Positions 20,101 through 28,031 of a DNA stretch of 64,000 nt are shown piece by piece (the stretch's first letter is position 1; the number at the start of each line of letters is the position of its first letter). The position numbers and the translations under genes were made by a program. The notes beneath the pieces are model-generated. The model worked only from the letters and a program-made list of their open reading frames with translations. It did no database searches and had not been told where the DNA came from. Source of the DNA: Chitinophaga niastensis (GTDB taxonomy: Bacteria; Bacteroidota; Bacteroidia; Chitinophagales; Chitinophagaceae); NCBI RefSeq assembly GCF_003014755.1, contig NZ_PYAW01000002.1, positions 558,001 to 622,000 of the forward strand, read 5' to 3'.

Positions 20101-20456
20101 TAACTGCTGATGGCAAACCAAATGAGAAAGTAATTACTGCTGCTCAGCACTATATGAGTCAGTACGATTGGGAAAATAATGGTTTGTACGAAAATGCAGT
20201 ATTTAAAAACAGTTATGTTAAGCTGCGTGAAGTAACACTTACTTACAACATGCCTAAGAGCATCACTGAAAAACTGCATTTCCAGGGTCTTCAGTTGTCG
20301 CTGATCGGAAGAAACCTGTTCTACATCTGGAAAACTTTACCAAAAGGCTTGGATCCGGAAGTAGCAGTAGGTTCCTCCTGGTTGAGTCAGGGTATTGATG
20401 GTGGTACTGTTGGACCAACAAGAAGCCTGGGTGCAAGCTTGCGTGCCCGTTTTTAG
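17175..20456 (+). CDS. SusC/RagA-family TonB-linked outer-membrane receptor
   Basis: This 1093-residue SusC has a signal peptide at 1-21 (LLFLCCCITAWAQ) and a carboxypeptidase-regulatory-like domain at about 24-100 (GAVKDEKGTLLPGVTVKEK). The signature LNEVVVTAMGIKREAKALG is at about 103-121. The plug follows (VVDGVPLRNF, ILKGASASALYGSEATNG), then the barrel, ending in LGASLRARF. No STN domain is present. It differs clearly in plug and barrel from the SusC proteins at 1-11778 and so belongs to another lineage with a different substrate. It forms an operon with the SusD 37 bases downstream. Confidence 0.95.
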   Translation: MRRSLLLTTLLFLCCCITAWAQDKKAVTGAVKDEKGTLLPGVTVKEKNAANGATTGADGSFKIHVASGATLVFSYIGFINQEVAVNGQSALNIVLKEDNKNLNEVVVTAMGIKREAKALGYSVSTVSSKELTESGSTNFASALYGKAAGVKIVAAPGGAGSAVSVQVRGVSSIGLSTQPLYVVDGVPLRNFNDLTSGSFGTSNSRIEGNGALDINPEDIESLTILKGASASALYGSEATNGVVVITTKKGTKGRGLGVDVNYTFNQEKLASQPDYQNEYGPGYDAATNLLVGADSDGWIKNADGSMRPYYRAYDQFGPKFDGRDVKYWDGTTRKYVAQKNNYKDFFQSGYNSAANVAISNASDKGSFRFSYNRVDYKSIMPGSNLYKNNFNFNGTLKLSEKVSVDLVSTYNNSFVHNRANVMSNIFGSFDGFFSRFDDMNTFFNKYQTSNGYKYVTATNNSYDQGEKMTYKFRATNLMDYLWNNLRNSYDETQNRFINSATLNVSLLNSLRFRGRVGGDFTNVTTSDMQHNTQPAAIGYTGQYSLNTRNNSVVYGDALLIYNPKITKDLDLSVTGGVTGRKQKYKNQFTQTKDGLIDENWFSLMNSASALYATGVRAEQIDVAGFGMLNLSYKGFLFLEGTGRYESTSTLPVASNKYFYPSVNAGFILSEVAKLPAFIDYAKVRASYGLVGNHPNLYQSNVAYNPYLVTLSKNNVPYQQSNPTEFGNEQLRSEKKREMEFGFETRLFKNKIGVDFSYYNNKVTNQILTMSLPASTGATSQLMNAGDLSNYGYEAAINATPITTKDFRWTTRFNFAVNRNKLTALAAGQTTLTMPGYDGGYLLIRSQVGDPLGNIYVHPRDKDANGNYLVGKDGLYTTNTGAYEYAGNIMPKVVGGWSNSVSYKNFTLDLTLDYRLGGNLVSIPYYYQIGAGMFNSTLQYRDAAHGGIAYDAIDYANGNLVANPNGAHHDGVILPGVTADGKPNEKVITAAQHYMSQYDWENNGLYENAVFKNSYVKLREVTLTYNMPKSITEKLHFQGLQLSLIGRNLFYIWKTLPKGLDPEVAVGSSWLSQGIDGGTVGPTRSLGASLRARF

Positions 20457-20493
20457 TAGGATACTGATTTGTAAACGAACTTAACAGATTATA

Positions 20494-22074
20494 ATGAAAC
20501 GTCTTTTAATAAATACCTCACTTCTTATCTTACTCGTTGCTTCTTTCAGCGCCTGTAAGAAACAGATTGCGGATGATTATGCAAACCCGGAATTAACTAC
20601 TACCGGATCTATGAGCAAGTTGCTCAGCGGTATGTTTATAAACAAGCGTATACGCCCTTCTTATTGGGATTACGCTACTTTTATACTGCCTACCACTGCT
20701 ACTTTTTCACAAACAACTGCGCTGTCACCCAGCAATAAAATGTACGTGCCTTCTCTGACTTATACAGAGAACCGCTGGGTAGATTTTTATGCCGGCTCAA
20801 AAAGTGGCGACAATGACCTGAACTATGTTGGCCCTGGTATCATGGCTAACTTCAGGGAAATGCAGAATACCTTTTCAAAACTGACACCCGCACAACGGGC
20901 AGACCAGCAGGTATACATGAACTGCGCAAAGGTGATCCTGTTTGATCAAGCCAGCCAGATGGTAGATCTCTGGGGAGATATTCCTTTCGGTCAGGCAGGT
21001 GCTCTTAATTCTGCCGATCGTACTCCTACTGCTGCTGCTTTTGATGATGCAGGTGCTATTTACGATACCCTCATTGCGGGACTGAATAACCTGAATACTT
21101 ATTTTCAATCAGCTCAACTCGCAGCGGAAACCCAGGCTAGTCTCACTAAAGCAGATATCATGCTGAAAGGTGACCTGGCTGCATGGAGACGTTATACCAA
21201 TTCATTGCGTCTGCGCTTATTAATGCGTACTTCCTTCGTAAAGGAAGCTAATGCAAAATCTGAGGTGACCAACATGCTGAATAACCCGGCCCAATACCCG
21301 CTGATCAGTGCCAACGCACAAAACGTACTGATTCAGATGAGCCCTACTGCGCTGAAAAGCGATATCCTGGACGCTTTAACGGGTAGCCCTTTTGCACCGG
21401 CATTCATGCTGGATACCATGATGGTAGCCAACAGCGATCCGCGTACGGAAGTGTACTGGGATAAAGGTAAAACTATGGGCATGAAAGGGTTTCCGGCCAA
21501 TGGTACTACTTCTGCCTATGATGGAGGTGGTTACGCTACTTACGATTCTGCTACGTTCTTCTATAACTATAACGTACCAGGTGTAATATTTACCGCTTCA
21601 GAAGTTAGTTTCCTGAAAGCAGAAGCAGGTGAAAGATGGAATACAGGAACTCCACAGGCAGATTACGAAAATGGTATTACCCAGTCTGTTGGTTTTTACT
21701 ATGGCCTCAACCAATCTGTTATATTGCGCTCTGGAAGCTGGCCTGCTTTGCCCACTCCTTCTGGTACAGACATCAGCAATTTTATTGCGAAACCAGCGAT
21801 TGCCTATACCGGTACTACCCAGCAAAAACTGGCTAAGATCTGGACACAGAAATGGATGAACTTCTTCATCCTGCAGGCCGGAGAAGCCTGGACTGAGATA
21901 AGACGTACAGGTTACCCTGTGCTGCCTTTCGCTACAGCTCCTACTTCCGGCGCTGCTACACCGCCTCAGCGTTTGCTGTATCCATCTACAGAGCAGGTGT
22001 ACAATCCAAACAACTATGCTAAAGTAGCTGCGAAAGATAAGAGCGATATTAAAATTTTCTGGAACGTTCGTTAA
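20494..22074 (+). CDS. SusD/RagB-family nutrient-binding outer-membrane lipoprotein
   Basis: This 526-residue lipoprotein has a signal peptide ending in SFSAC (Cys21). It carries the group-2 SusD features DIMLKGDLAAWRRYTNSLRL, FTASEVSFLKAEAGERW and TQKWMNFFILQAGEAWTEIR. It should cap the SusC at 17175-20456. The pair is followed by a strong terminator at 22097-22139, so this is the last gene of its transcript. The substrate is unknown. Confidence 0.93.
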   Translation: MKRLLINTSLLILLVASFSACKKQIADDYANPELTTTGSMSKLLSGMFINKRIRPSYWDYATFILPTTATFSQTTALSPSNKMYVPSLTYTENRWVDFYAGSKSGDNDLNYVGPGIMANFREMQNTFSKLTPAQRADQQVYMNCAKVILFDQASQMVDLWGDIPFGQAGALNSADRTPTAAAFDDAGAIYDTLIAGLNNLNTYFQSAQLAAETQASLTKADIMLKGDLAAWRRYTNSLRLRLLMRTSFVKEANAKSEVTNMLNNPAQYPLISANAQNVLIQMSPTALKSDILDALTGSPFAPAFMLDTMMVANSDPRTEVYWDKGKTMGMKGFPANGTTSAYDGGGYATYDSATFFYNYNVPGVIFTASEVSFLKAEAGERWNTGTPQADYENGITQSVGFYYGLNQSVILRSGSWPALPTPSGTDISNFIAKPAIAYTGTTQQKLAKIWTQKWMNFFILQAGEAWTEIRRTGYPVLPFATAPTSGAATPPQRLLYPSTEQVYNPNNYAKVAAKDKSDIKIFWNVR

Positions 22075-22096
22075 GCGTTATCAGTTAGTCTTTGTT

Positions 22097-22139
22097 ACAA
22101 TAAAAAACGTCCCGGATTATCCGGGACGTTTTTTATTGT
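22097..22139. terminator. Bidirectional intrinsic terminator
   Basis: A perfect 19-bp inverted repeat, 22097-22115 with 22121-22139, has a 5-base loop (ATTAT). Its GC core ACGTCCCGG is flanked by A6 and T6 tracts, so it works in both directions. It lies between the converging SusD gene (stop 22074) and mutS (stop 22155). Confidence 0.95.
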
Positions 22140-22154
22140 CTTATTTTAAAGAGA

Positions 22155-24764
22155 TTATCCTATCATATTCTTGATCTCACTTAGCTTCAGCAGCGCTTCT
22201 ACCGGCGTTAACCGGTTTATATCCACCAGATCCAGTTTCTCTCTGATCTGCTTAAAGGTATCGCTGTGTGCATCAAAAATATTGAGCTGTAATTGTTGCG
22301 TAGGCGTGCTGATCTTTTTTATATTTTCCTGCAACGGGGCATCAATATGTTTTTCTTCGAGATTTGACAGTACTTCATTGGCACGGTTAATCAGCTCCGG
22401 TGGCATGCCTGCCATACGGGCCACGTGAATACCAAAGCTGTGGCGACTTCCACCCGGCGCCAGTTTACGCAGGAAAATGATTTTATTACCCGATTCCATA
22501 TTGGTGATATGGAAATTTTTCACACGCCCATGTTTATTTTCCAGCTCATTCAGCTCATGATAGTGCGTGGCAAATAATGTTTTAGGTCGGTGTGGCGTCA
22601 TATCATGCAGGTACTCCACAATACTCCACGCGATGGAGATACCATCGTAAGTGCTGGTACCCCGGCCTATTTCATCCAGTATAACCAAACTACGCGGTGT
22701 AATACTATTGATAATACTGGCGGTTTCATTCATTTCCACCATAAAGGTAGATTCGCCACCACTCAGGTTATCAGAGGCACCTACACGGGTAAATATCTTG
22801 TCTGTCAGGCCAATTTCCGCACTGCTGGCAGGCACAAAACTACCCATATGCGACATCAGTGTAATCAGTGCTGTTTGTCGCAACAGAGCCGATTTACCAC
22901 TCATGTTGGGACCTGTAAGAATAATGATCTGCTGCGATTCTTTGTCCAGCTGCAAATCATTGGCTACATAAGTTTCACCGGGAGGTAACCCTCTTTCAAT
23001 AACCGGATGCCGGCCTTCTTTGATCAGCAGATCAAAACCTGCTGTGATCAATGGTCTGCGGTATTTGAATTGTACCGCATTGTGTGCAAAACAAAGTAAA
23101 CAATCTATCCGTGCAAATACCTGCGCATCTTCCTGTACCGGTTGAATAAATGATTGCAGCGCCATTACCAGTTCATCAAACAACCTGGTTTCCAGCACCT
23201 GTATCTTATCTTCCGCCCCTACAATTTTCTCTTCATATTCTTTCAGCTCCGGCGTGATGTAACGTTCTGCGTTGGCCAGTGTTTGTTTACGGAGCCAGCG
23301 TTCCGGTACTTTATTTTTATGCGTGTTGGTTACTTCCAGGTAGTACCCGAAAACGTTGTTGAAAGCGATCTTTAACGAAGGGATGCCGGTGGCTTCTGCT
23401 TCTTTTTGTTGTATCTGTAACAGGTAGTCTTTGCCTTTGGTAGCAATATTCCGCAGGTCATCCAGTTCTGCGTTGACGCCTTCTTTTATCACGCTACCCT
23501 TATTTACCAGTACTGGCGGGTTTTCCATGATTTCATTCAGGATGCGGTCCAGCAAGGGTGTACAGGGATCCAGTTTTTCGTTTAGTCGTAACAGGTAGTC
23601 GCTGTCAGTACCGGCAAGGAGTGCCTGTACTGCCTGTACCTGTTGCAGGGAACGTGCCAGCTGCATCACTTCACGCGGATTGATTTTCCGTAACGGTATT
23701 TTTGATACCAGTCTTTCGAGATCACCGGTTTGTTTCAGATGATGTACGAGTGATTTGGCGAGATCTGTTTCTTTAATGAAAAATTCTACCGTATCCAGTC
23801 TTTCATTGATGGAGGCGATATCGCGCAAAGGAAATACCATCCAGCGTTTCAGCAGGCGTGCACCCATAGGGGTAATAGTATTATCCAGCACTTTCAGGAG
23901 GGTGTGCCCGTTTTCCACGCTGCTGTTCAGCAGTTCCAGGTTACGTACTGTAAAGCGATCCATCCAGAGGAAATCATCCTGACTAATGCGCTGCATGCGT
24001 GTAATATGCTGCAGGTGCGGATGTTCGGTATCCTTGAGGTAATGCAGGGTGGCGCCGGCTGCAATAATAGCAGACGGTAAACCCTCTGTACCAAAGCCTT
24101 TCAGCGAGTGTGTCTGAAAATGTTTCAGCAGTATTTCTTCCGCATAGGTGGTGGTAAATATCCACTCATCCATGGTGTAGGTATAAAAGCGGGTACCAAA
24201 GGTGGCTTTGAAGTGTTTCTGCTGTTGTTTGGCAAACACCACTTCCGCCGGGCGGAAACTTTGCAGCAGCTTATCCACATATTCAATACTGCCTTCGGCC
24301 ACAAAAAATTCTCCGGTGGAAATATCGAGAAAAGATACGCCGGTGGTATCTTCCCCAAAATGTACCGCCGCCAAAAAGTTGTTGCTGGAGTTTTCCAGCA
24401 GTTTATCATTGATAGCCACACCTGGTGTTACCATTTCAGTGACACCGCGTTTTACAATGCCTTTTACTGTTTTGGGATCTTCCAGCTGATCACATACCGC
24501 TACGCGGTAACCGGCTTTTACCAGTTTATGCAGATAAGTATCTAATGAATGGTGTGGAAATCCGGCCAGGTCTACATAGGTGGCAGAGCCATTGGCCCTT
24601 TTAGTTAATACTATGCCCAGTACTCTGGAGGCTATTACTGCATCCTCATTAAACGTTTCATAAAAGTCGCCCACCCTGAACAATAGCACGGCATCAGGGT
24701 ATTTATCCTTGATAGCCTTATGTTGTTGCATGAGTGGAGTTTCCTCCGTTTTACTTTTTGCCAT
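22155..24764 (-). CDS. mutS: DNA mismatch repair protein MutS
   Basis: This 869-residue protein is a full-length MutS, which recognises base mismatches and small loops and recruits MutL. The N-terminal mismatch-binding motif GDFYETF (Phe34-Tyr-Glu36) is intact. The C-terminal ATPase has Walker A GPNMSGKS at about 618-625, then GGESTFMVEMNE, Walker B LVILDEIGRGTSTYDG and the TLFATHYHEL motif. Start choice: the ATG at 24764 lies 4 bases after a minus-strand TATATTTG box (24769-24776), so the mRNA is near-leaderless. It is divergent from the trmH-type gene at 24811. mutL is not in the window. Confidence 0.97.
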   Translation of the reverse strand: MAKSKTEETPLMQQHKAIKDKYPDAVLLFRVGDFYETFNEDAVIASRVLGIVLTKRANGSATYVDLAGFPHHSLDTYLHKLVKAGYRVAVCDQLEDPKTVKGIVKRGVTEMVTPGVAINDKLLENSSNNFLAAVHFGEDTTGVSFLDISTGEFFVAEGSIEYVDKLLQSFRPAEVVFAKQQQKHFKATFGTRFYTYTMDEWIFTTTYAEEILLKHFQTHSLKGFGTEGLPSAIIAAGATLHYLKDTEHPHLQHITRMQRISQDDFLWMDRFTVRNLELLNSSVENGHTLLKVLDNTITPMGARLLKRWMVFPLRDIASINERLDTVEFFIKETDLAKSLVHHLKQTGDLERLVSKIPLRKINPREVMQLARSLQQVQAVQALLAGTDSDYLLRLNEKLDPCTPLLDRILNEIMENPPVLVNKGSVIKEGVNAELDDLRNIATKGKDYLLQIQQKEAEATGIPSLKIAFNNVFGYYLEVTNTHKNKVPERWLRKQTLANAERYITPELKEYEEKIVGAEDKIQVLETRLFDELVMALQSFIQPVQEDAQVFARIDCLLCFAHNAVQFKYRRPLITAGFDLLIKEGRHPVIERGLPPGETYVANDLQLDKESQQIIILTGPNMSGKSALLRQTALITLMSHMGSFVPASSAEIGLTDKIFTRVGASDNLSGGESTFMVEMNETASIINSITPRSLVILDEIGRGTSTYDGISIAWSIVEYLHDMTPHRPKTLFATHYHELNELENKHGRVKNFHITNMESGNKIIFLRKLAPGGSRHSFGIHVARMAGMPPELINRANEVLSNLEEKHIDAPLQENIKKISTPTQQLQLNIFDAHSDTFKQIREKLDLVDINRLTPVEALLKLSEIKNMIG

Positions 24765-24768
24765 GGCG

Positions 24769-24776
24769 CAAATATA
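24769..24776 (-). promoter_or_regulatory. -7 box of the mutS promoter
   Basis: On the minus strand this reads TATATTTG, an exact TAnnTTTG match ending 4 bases before the mutS ATG. No clear -33 TTTG is visible upstream, so the call rests on the -7 box and its position. Confidence 0.5.
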
Positions 24777-24796
24777 TAAAACTCATCCCATCCTAT

Positions 24797-24804
24797 TATC
24801 TTTG
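24797..24804 (+). promoter_or_regulatory. -7 box of the trmH-type gene promoter
   Basis: TATCTTTG matches TAnnTTTG exactly and lies 6 bases before the ATG at 24811. Transcription would therefore start at or very near the start codon, which argues against the longer upstream reading frame that overlaps mutS. Confidence 0.5.
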
Positions 24805-24810
24805 CAGTTG

Positions 24811-25353
24811 ATGAGAAAATTAAGCATGGATGAACTGGGCCGTAAAACGGTGGCTGAGTTCAAGGCCGCCGACAAAACGCCTATAGTACTGGTACTCGAT
24901 AATATCCGCAGCATGCACAACGTGGGCTCGGTATTCCGTACCGCAGATGCCTTTCTGTTGCAGGGCATCATCCTTTGCGGCTATACGCCGGTACCTCCGC
25001 ACCGCGATATTCAGAAAACCGCATTGGGCGCTACCGAATCCGTGGAATGGCAATATTTTTCCACTACACTGGATGCTGTGAAAGAACTACAGGCCAATGG
25101 TTATAAGGTAATGACCATAGAACAGGCGGTAAACAGTCATATGCTCGATGTATTTGTTCCTCCTGCAGATCAGCCACTGGCGCTGGTTTTTGGCAATGAG
25201 GTGAGCGGGGTAGACGCGGAAGTAATGAAAATAGCAGATGGATGCATAGAGATCCCGCAATTGGGTATGAAACATTCTCTTAATATTTCTGTAAGTACGG
25301 GTATTGTGGTTTGGGATATATTTGTGAAACAGCGGTTAGCTTTTAGCCGTTAG
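24811..25353 (+). CDS. TrmH/SpoU-family RNA 2'-O-methyltransferase
   Basis: This 180-residue SPOUT enzyme transfers a methyl group from SAM to a ribose 2'-OH of tRNA or rRNA. The family motifs are present: LVLDNIRSMHNVGSVFRTAD (motif 1), ALVFGNEVSGVDAEV (motif 2) and IPQLGMKHSLNISVSTGI (motif 3, the trefoil-knot SAM site). The frame is open upstream to 24709 inside mutS, but the ATG at 24811 matches the family start and follows a TAnnTTTG box. The last five sense codons and the TAG stop (25336-25353) lie inside a TTAGC palindrome, so the C-terminus LAFSR is repeat-derived. The exact RNA target cannot be told. Confidence 0.93.
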   Translation: MRKLSMDELGRKTVAEFKAADKTPIVLVLDNIRSMHNVGSVFRTADAFLLQGIILCGYTPVPPHRDIQKTALGATESVEWQYFSTTLDAVKELQANGYKVMTIEQAVNSHMLDVFVPPADQPLALVFGNEVSGVDAEVMKIADGCIEIPQLGMKHSLNISVSTGIVVWDIFVKQRLAFSR

Positions 25354-25412
25354 CTATTAAATATGTTTTTTATCTAAAAGCTAAAAGCTAAAAGCCAAAC
25401 GCTAAAGCTAAA
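25336..25412. repeat. Palindromic heptamer-repeat element, TTAGCNN family, copy 2
   Basis: The left arm begins inside the trmH-type gene (TTAGCTTTTAGCCGTTAGC, 25336-25354). The right arm is a run of CTAAAAG/GCTAAA units up to about 25412. The arms are imperfectly complementary around an AT-rich centre. The left arm encodes the last residues and the stop of the methyltransferase. Confidence 0.8.
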
Positions 25413-25421
25413 TCTTAATAT

Positions 25422-26288
25422 ATGATCACCACAATTAATAAGTATCTCTCGCTGGTAAAGTTTGCGCATACCATCTTCGCCATGCCTTTTGCCCTGACCG
25501 GTTTTTTTATGGCTACTACTAAAGGTGGTGGCAGTTTTAGCTGGAGTACTTTTGGTTTGGTAGTTCTATGTATGGTGTTTGCACGCAGTGCTGCCATGGC
25601 ATTTAACCGCTGGCTGGATGTGGATATTGATAAACTCAATCCGCGTACAGCCAAAAGAGAAATACCCGCTGGTATCATCTCTCCCCAAAATGCATTATTC
25701 TTTATCATCGCCAACGTAGTACTGTTTGTTGCTACCACCTGGTTCATTAACCGCATTTGTTTTTTCCTGTCGCCGGTAGCTTTGCTGGTGGTGCTGGGAT
25801 ATAGCTATACCAAACGTTTTACGGCTTTGTGCCACCTGGTACTGGGTATTGGGTTGTCATTAGCGCCTGTTGGCGCTTACCTGGCAGTAACCGGTGAGTT
25901 TGCCGTTTTACCGGTACTGATGTCTTTCCTGGTACTTTGCTGGGTATCTGGTTTTGATATCATTTATTCTTTGCAGGATGAAGATTTCGATAAATCACAA
26001 CAACTGAACTCTATTCCGGCCTGGCTGGGACTTTCAGGGGCTTTACGTTTTTCTGAACTTTTACATGTGATAACAGCCGCACTGGTGGTTACTATTGGTA
26101 TAACCGGGCATTTCCACTGGGTGTTCTGGATTGGCGCAGCGGTATTTGTGGCCATGCTGGTATCACAGCACCTGCTGGTGAAACCCGGTGATCTCAGCAA
26201 AATAAATATCATGTTTATGACTACCAACGGCATTGCCAGCGTGGTATTTGCTGTATTTGCCATCACAGACATGTTCCTCTTTCAATAA
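25422..26288 (+). CDS. UbiA-family prenyltransferase (quinone biosynthesis)
   Basis: This 288-residue integral membrane protein has about eight hydrophobic helices and both Asp-rich UbiA motifs: NRWLDVDIDKLNPRT (Asn62, Asp66, Asp70) and YSLQDEDFDK in the second half. UbiA enzymes attach a polyprenyl chain to an aromatic acid at the cytoplasmic membrane. In Bacteroidota this protein is usually annotated as 4-hydroxybenzoate polyprenyltransferase-like. Since these bacteria make menaquinone, a role like that of MqnP in the futalosine route is likely, but no other mqn gene is present to confirm it. It is followed by ruvX after 18 bases and may be co-transcribed. Confidence 0.88.
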   Translation: MITTINKYLSLVKFAHTIFAMPFALTGFFMATTKGGGSFSWSTFGLVVLCMVFARSAAMAFNRWLDVDIDKLNPRTAKREIPAGIISPQNALFFIIANVVLFVATTWFINRICFFLSPVALLVVLGYSYTKRFTALCHLVLGIGLSLAPVGAYLAVTGEFAVLPVLMSFLVLCWVSGFDIIYSLQDEDFDKSQQLNSIPAWLGLSGALRFSELLHVITAALVVTIGITGHFHWVFWIGAAVFVAMLVSQHLLVKPGDLSKINIMFMTTNGIASVVFAVFAITDMFLFQ

Positions 26289-26306
26289 CAAAAAATAAAC
26301 ATATTC

Positions 26307-26720
26307 ATGCCCCGCTTAATGGCAATAGATTACGGAAAAAAAAGAACAGGACTGGCTGTAACAGATCCTTTGCAGTTGATTGCCAGTGGTCTTACCACCG
26401 TTGCTACGCATGAACTGATTCCTTTTCTGAAAAAATATTTTGCTGCCGAACAGGTGGAAACAATCATCATAGGAGAGCCTAAAAACCTGGATGGTAACGC
26501 TACAGACGCCACACCACTGGTAATAGAGTGTATCCGCATCATCAAAAAAAATTTCCCGGATATCCCGGTTGTAAAAGTAGATGAACGCTTTACTTCTAAA
26601 ATGGCTTTTCAAACGATGATAGACAGCGGCTTGAAGAAGAAGGACAGGCGGAATAAAGCCCTGGTGGACGAAATCAGCGCAACTATTATACTGCAGGAAT
26701 ATCTCCGCAATAAGATGTAA
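26307..26720 (+). CDS. ruvX: YqgF/RuvX-family Holliday junction resolvase-like nuclease
   Basis: This 137-residue protein has the RNase-H-fold motifs of the YqgF family: MAIDYGKKRTGLAVTD with catalytic Asp7 at the N-terminus, then IIIGEPKNLDGN, VDERFTSKMA, and an Asp in ALVDEISATIIL near the C-terminus. Proposed roles are Holliday junction resolution and, in E. coli, processing of pre-16S rRNA. It lies 18 bases after the UbiA gene. The length is normal. Confidence 0.93.
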   Translation: MPRLMAIDYGKKRTGLAVTDPLQLIASGLTTVATHELIPFLKKYFAAEQVETIIIGEPKNLDGNATDATPLVIECIRIIKKNFPDIPVVKVDERFTSKMAFQTMIDSGLKKKDRRNKALVDEISATIILQEYLRNKM

Positions 26721-26787
26721 ATATTTTGTTTCGACAGAATATCTGCTATTAAAACAAAATATCTAAATCTCTAAATCCGAAAATCTC

Positions 26788-26795
26788 TAACTTTG
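26788..26795 (+). promoter_or_regulatory. -7 box of the def promoter
   Basis: TAACTTTG matches TAnnTTTG exactly and lies 27 bases before the def ATG at 26823. The upstream -33 element is not obvious in this A/T-rich stretch. Confidence 0.45.
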
Positions 26796-26822
26796 CGGAT
26801 TAAACCAAGTAATAGATAGAAC

Positions 26823-27401
26823 ATGATTTTGCCAATAGTAGCTTACGGGCACCCGGTGTTAAGAAAAGTAGCAGAAGAGATCACCCCCGAATATCCTAAC
26901 CTGAAGGAGTTGATCGCTAACATGTGGGAAACGATGTATGGTTCCAATGGTGTGGGTATTGCTGCTCCGCAGGTGAATAAGGCCATCCGCTTGTTTGTGG
27001 TTGATAGCGAACAAATTATTGACAACCTGGAAGAAGACGAAAAAAACGATTATCCCGGTGATAATGGCGTTAAAGGGGTATTTATTAATGCACAGGTAGT
27101 GGAAACCGGTGGAAAAGACTGGTCATATAACGAAGGATGCCTGAGTATCCCCAAAGTACGGGAAGATGTGAACCGCGCAGAAACCGTTACACTTAGCTAT
27201 GTTGACGAAAATTTTGCCCCACAGCAAAGAACATTTACCGGTGTTACTGCCAGGGTGATCCTGCATGAATATGATCATATTGATGGAAAATTGTTCATCG
27301 ATCATCTTAAGCCTTTGAAACGTAGGATGTTAAAAAGTAAGCTCGACGATATAACGAAAGGAAAGATACGGGTAGATTATAAAATGACTTTTCCTAAATA
27401 G
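26823..27401 (+). CDS. def: Peptide deformylase
   Basis: This 192-residue metalloenzyme removes the formyl group from the N-terminal methionine of new proteins. All three family motifs are present: GVGIAAPQV at about 40-48, EGCLSIP with the metal-binding Cys at about 104-110, and HEYDHIDG with two metal-binding His and the catalytic Glu at about 146-153. The length and motif spacing are typical. It has its own -7 box and is separated from ruvX by about 100 bases. Confidence 0.96.
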   Translation: MILPIVAYGHPVLRKVAEEITPEYPNLKELIANMWETMYGSNGVGIAAPQVNKAIRLFVVDSEQIIDNLEEDEKNDYPGDNGVKGVFINAQVVETGGKDWSYNEGCLSIPKVREDVNRAETVTLSYVDENFAPQQRTFTGVTARVILHEYDHIDGKLFIDHLKPLKRRMLKSKLDDITKGKIRVDYKMTFPK

Positions 27402-27473
27402 GAAATAATTTTGTAATGTAAAGAAAACCTGTTATTTTGGTATTCATAAAACCGAACATCCATATCCTCAACC

Positions 27474-28025
27474 TTGGGAGCTACCTTAACATACACTGAA
27501 GTAGAATTAGTTCAAGGCCTGCAGGCCCGGGATGAAAAGGTATTTACTTATCTGTATGATCATTATTCCCCGGCATTGTATGGTGTTGCCCTGAAAGTAG
27601 TAGGGGAAGAAGCCGCTGCGGGAGATGTACTGCAGGAGGTTTTCGTTAAAATATGGCGCAATATAGATCGATATGATGCAGTAAAAGGGCGATTATTCAC
27701 CTGGATGCTGAATATTACGCGCAACACAGCGATAGATAGTCTCCGTTCCAAATCTCACAAGCTGGATCAAAGGGTGCAGGATGTTACAAGTGTTTCCCTG
27801 ATGTATGAACCTCAGTTGGCCGTGCACTTGTCTGTTGATCACCTGGGATTAACCAAGGTGATAGAACGTCTCCAGAAAGATCAACGAATCATTATTGATA
27901 TGGCTTACTTCAAGGGACATACCCAGGAAGAAATAGCCAGGTCTCTCGAAATACCGTTGGGTACCGTGAAAACCCGTATGCGCAATGCTATTATACAATT
28001 GAGAACGCTCTTAAAACAATTGTAA
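27474..28025 (+). CDS. ECF RNA polymerase sigma factor (module A)
   Basis: This 183-residue sigma factor begins with TTG at 27474. No ATG gives an intact region 2, and the paralogue at 29108 also begins with TTG at the equivalent codon. Region 2 includes FTYLYDHYSPALYGV, GDVLQEVFVKIWRNID and FTWMLNITRNTAIDSLRSK. Region 4 includes IERLQKDQRIIIDMAYFKG and IARSLEIPLGTVKTRMRNAI. Sigma factors of this type paired with RskA-like anti-sigma factors usually control stress or envelope responses. The anti-sigma gene follows after 6 bases. Its high similarity to module B shows a tandem duplication. Confidence 0.93.
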   Translation: MGATLTYTEVELVQGLQARDEKVFTYLYDHYSPALYGVALKVVGEEAAAGDVLQEVFVKIWRNIDRYDAVKGRLFTWMLNITRNTAIDSLRSKSHKLDQRVQDVTSVSLMYEPQLAVHLSVDHLGLTKVIERLQKDQRIIIDMAYFKGHTQEEIARSLEIPLGTVKTRMRNAIIQLRTLLKQL

Positions 28026-28031
28026 AAAAAA

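Noticed and set aside
24709..24810. Upstream extension of the trmH-type gene into mutS
   Set aside because: The extension has no family homology, overlaps mutS on the other strand, and precedes the -7 box at 24797-24804.
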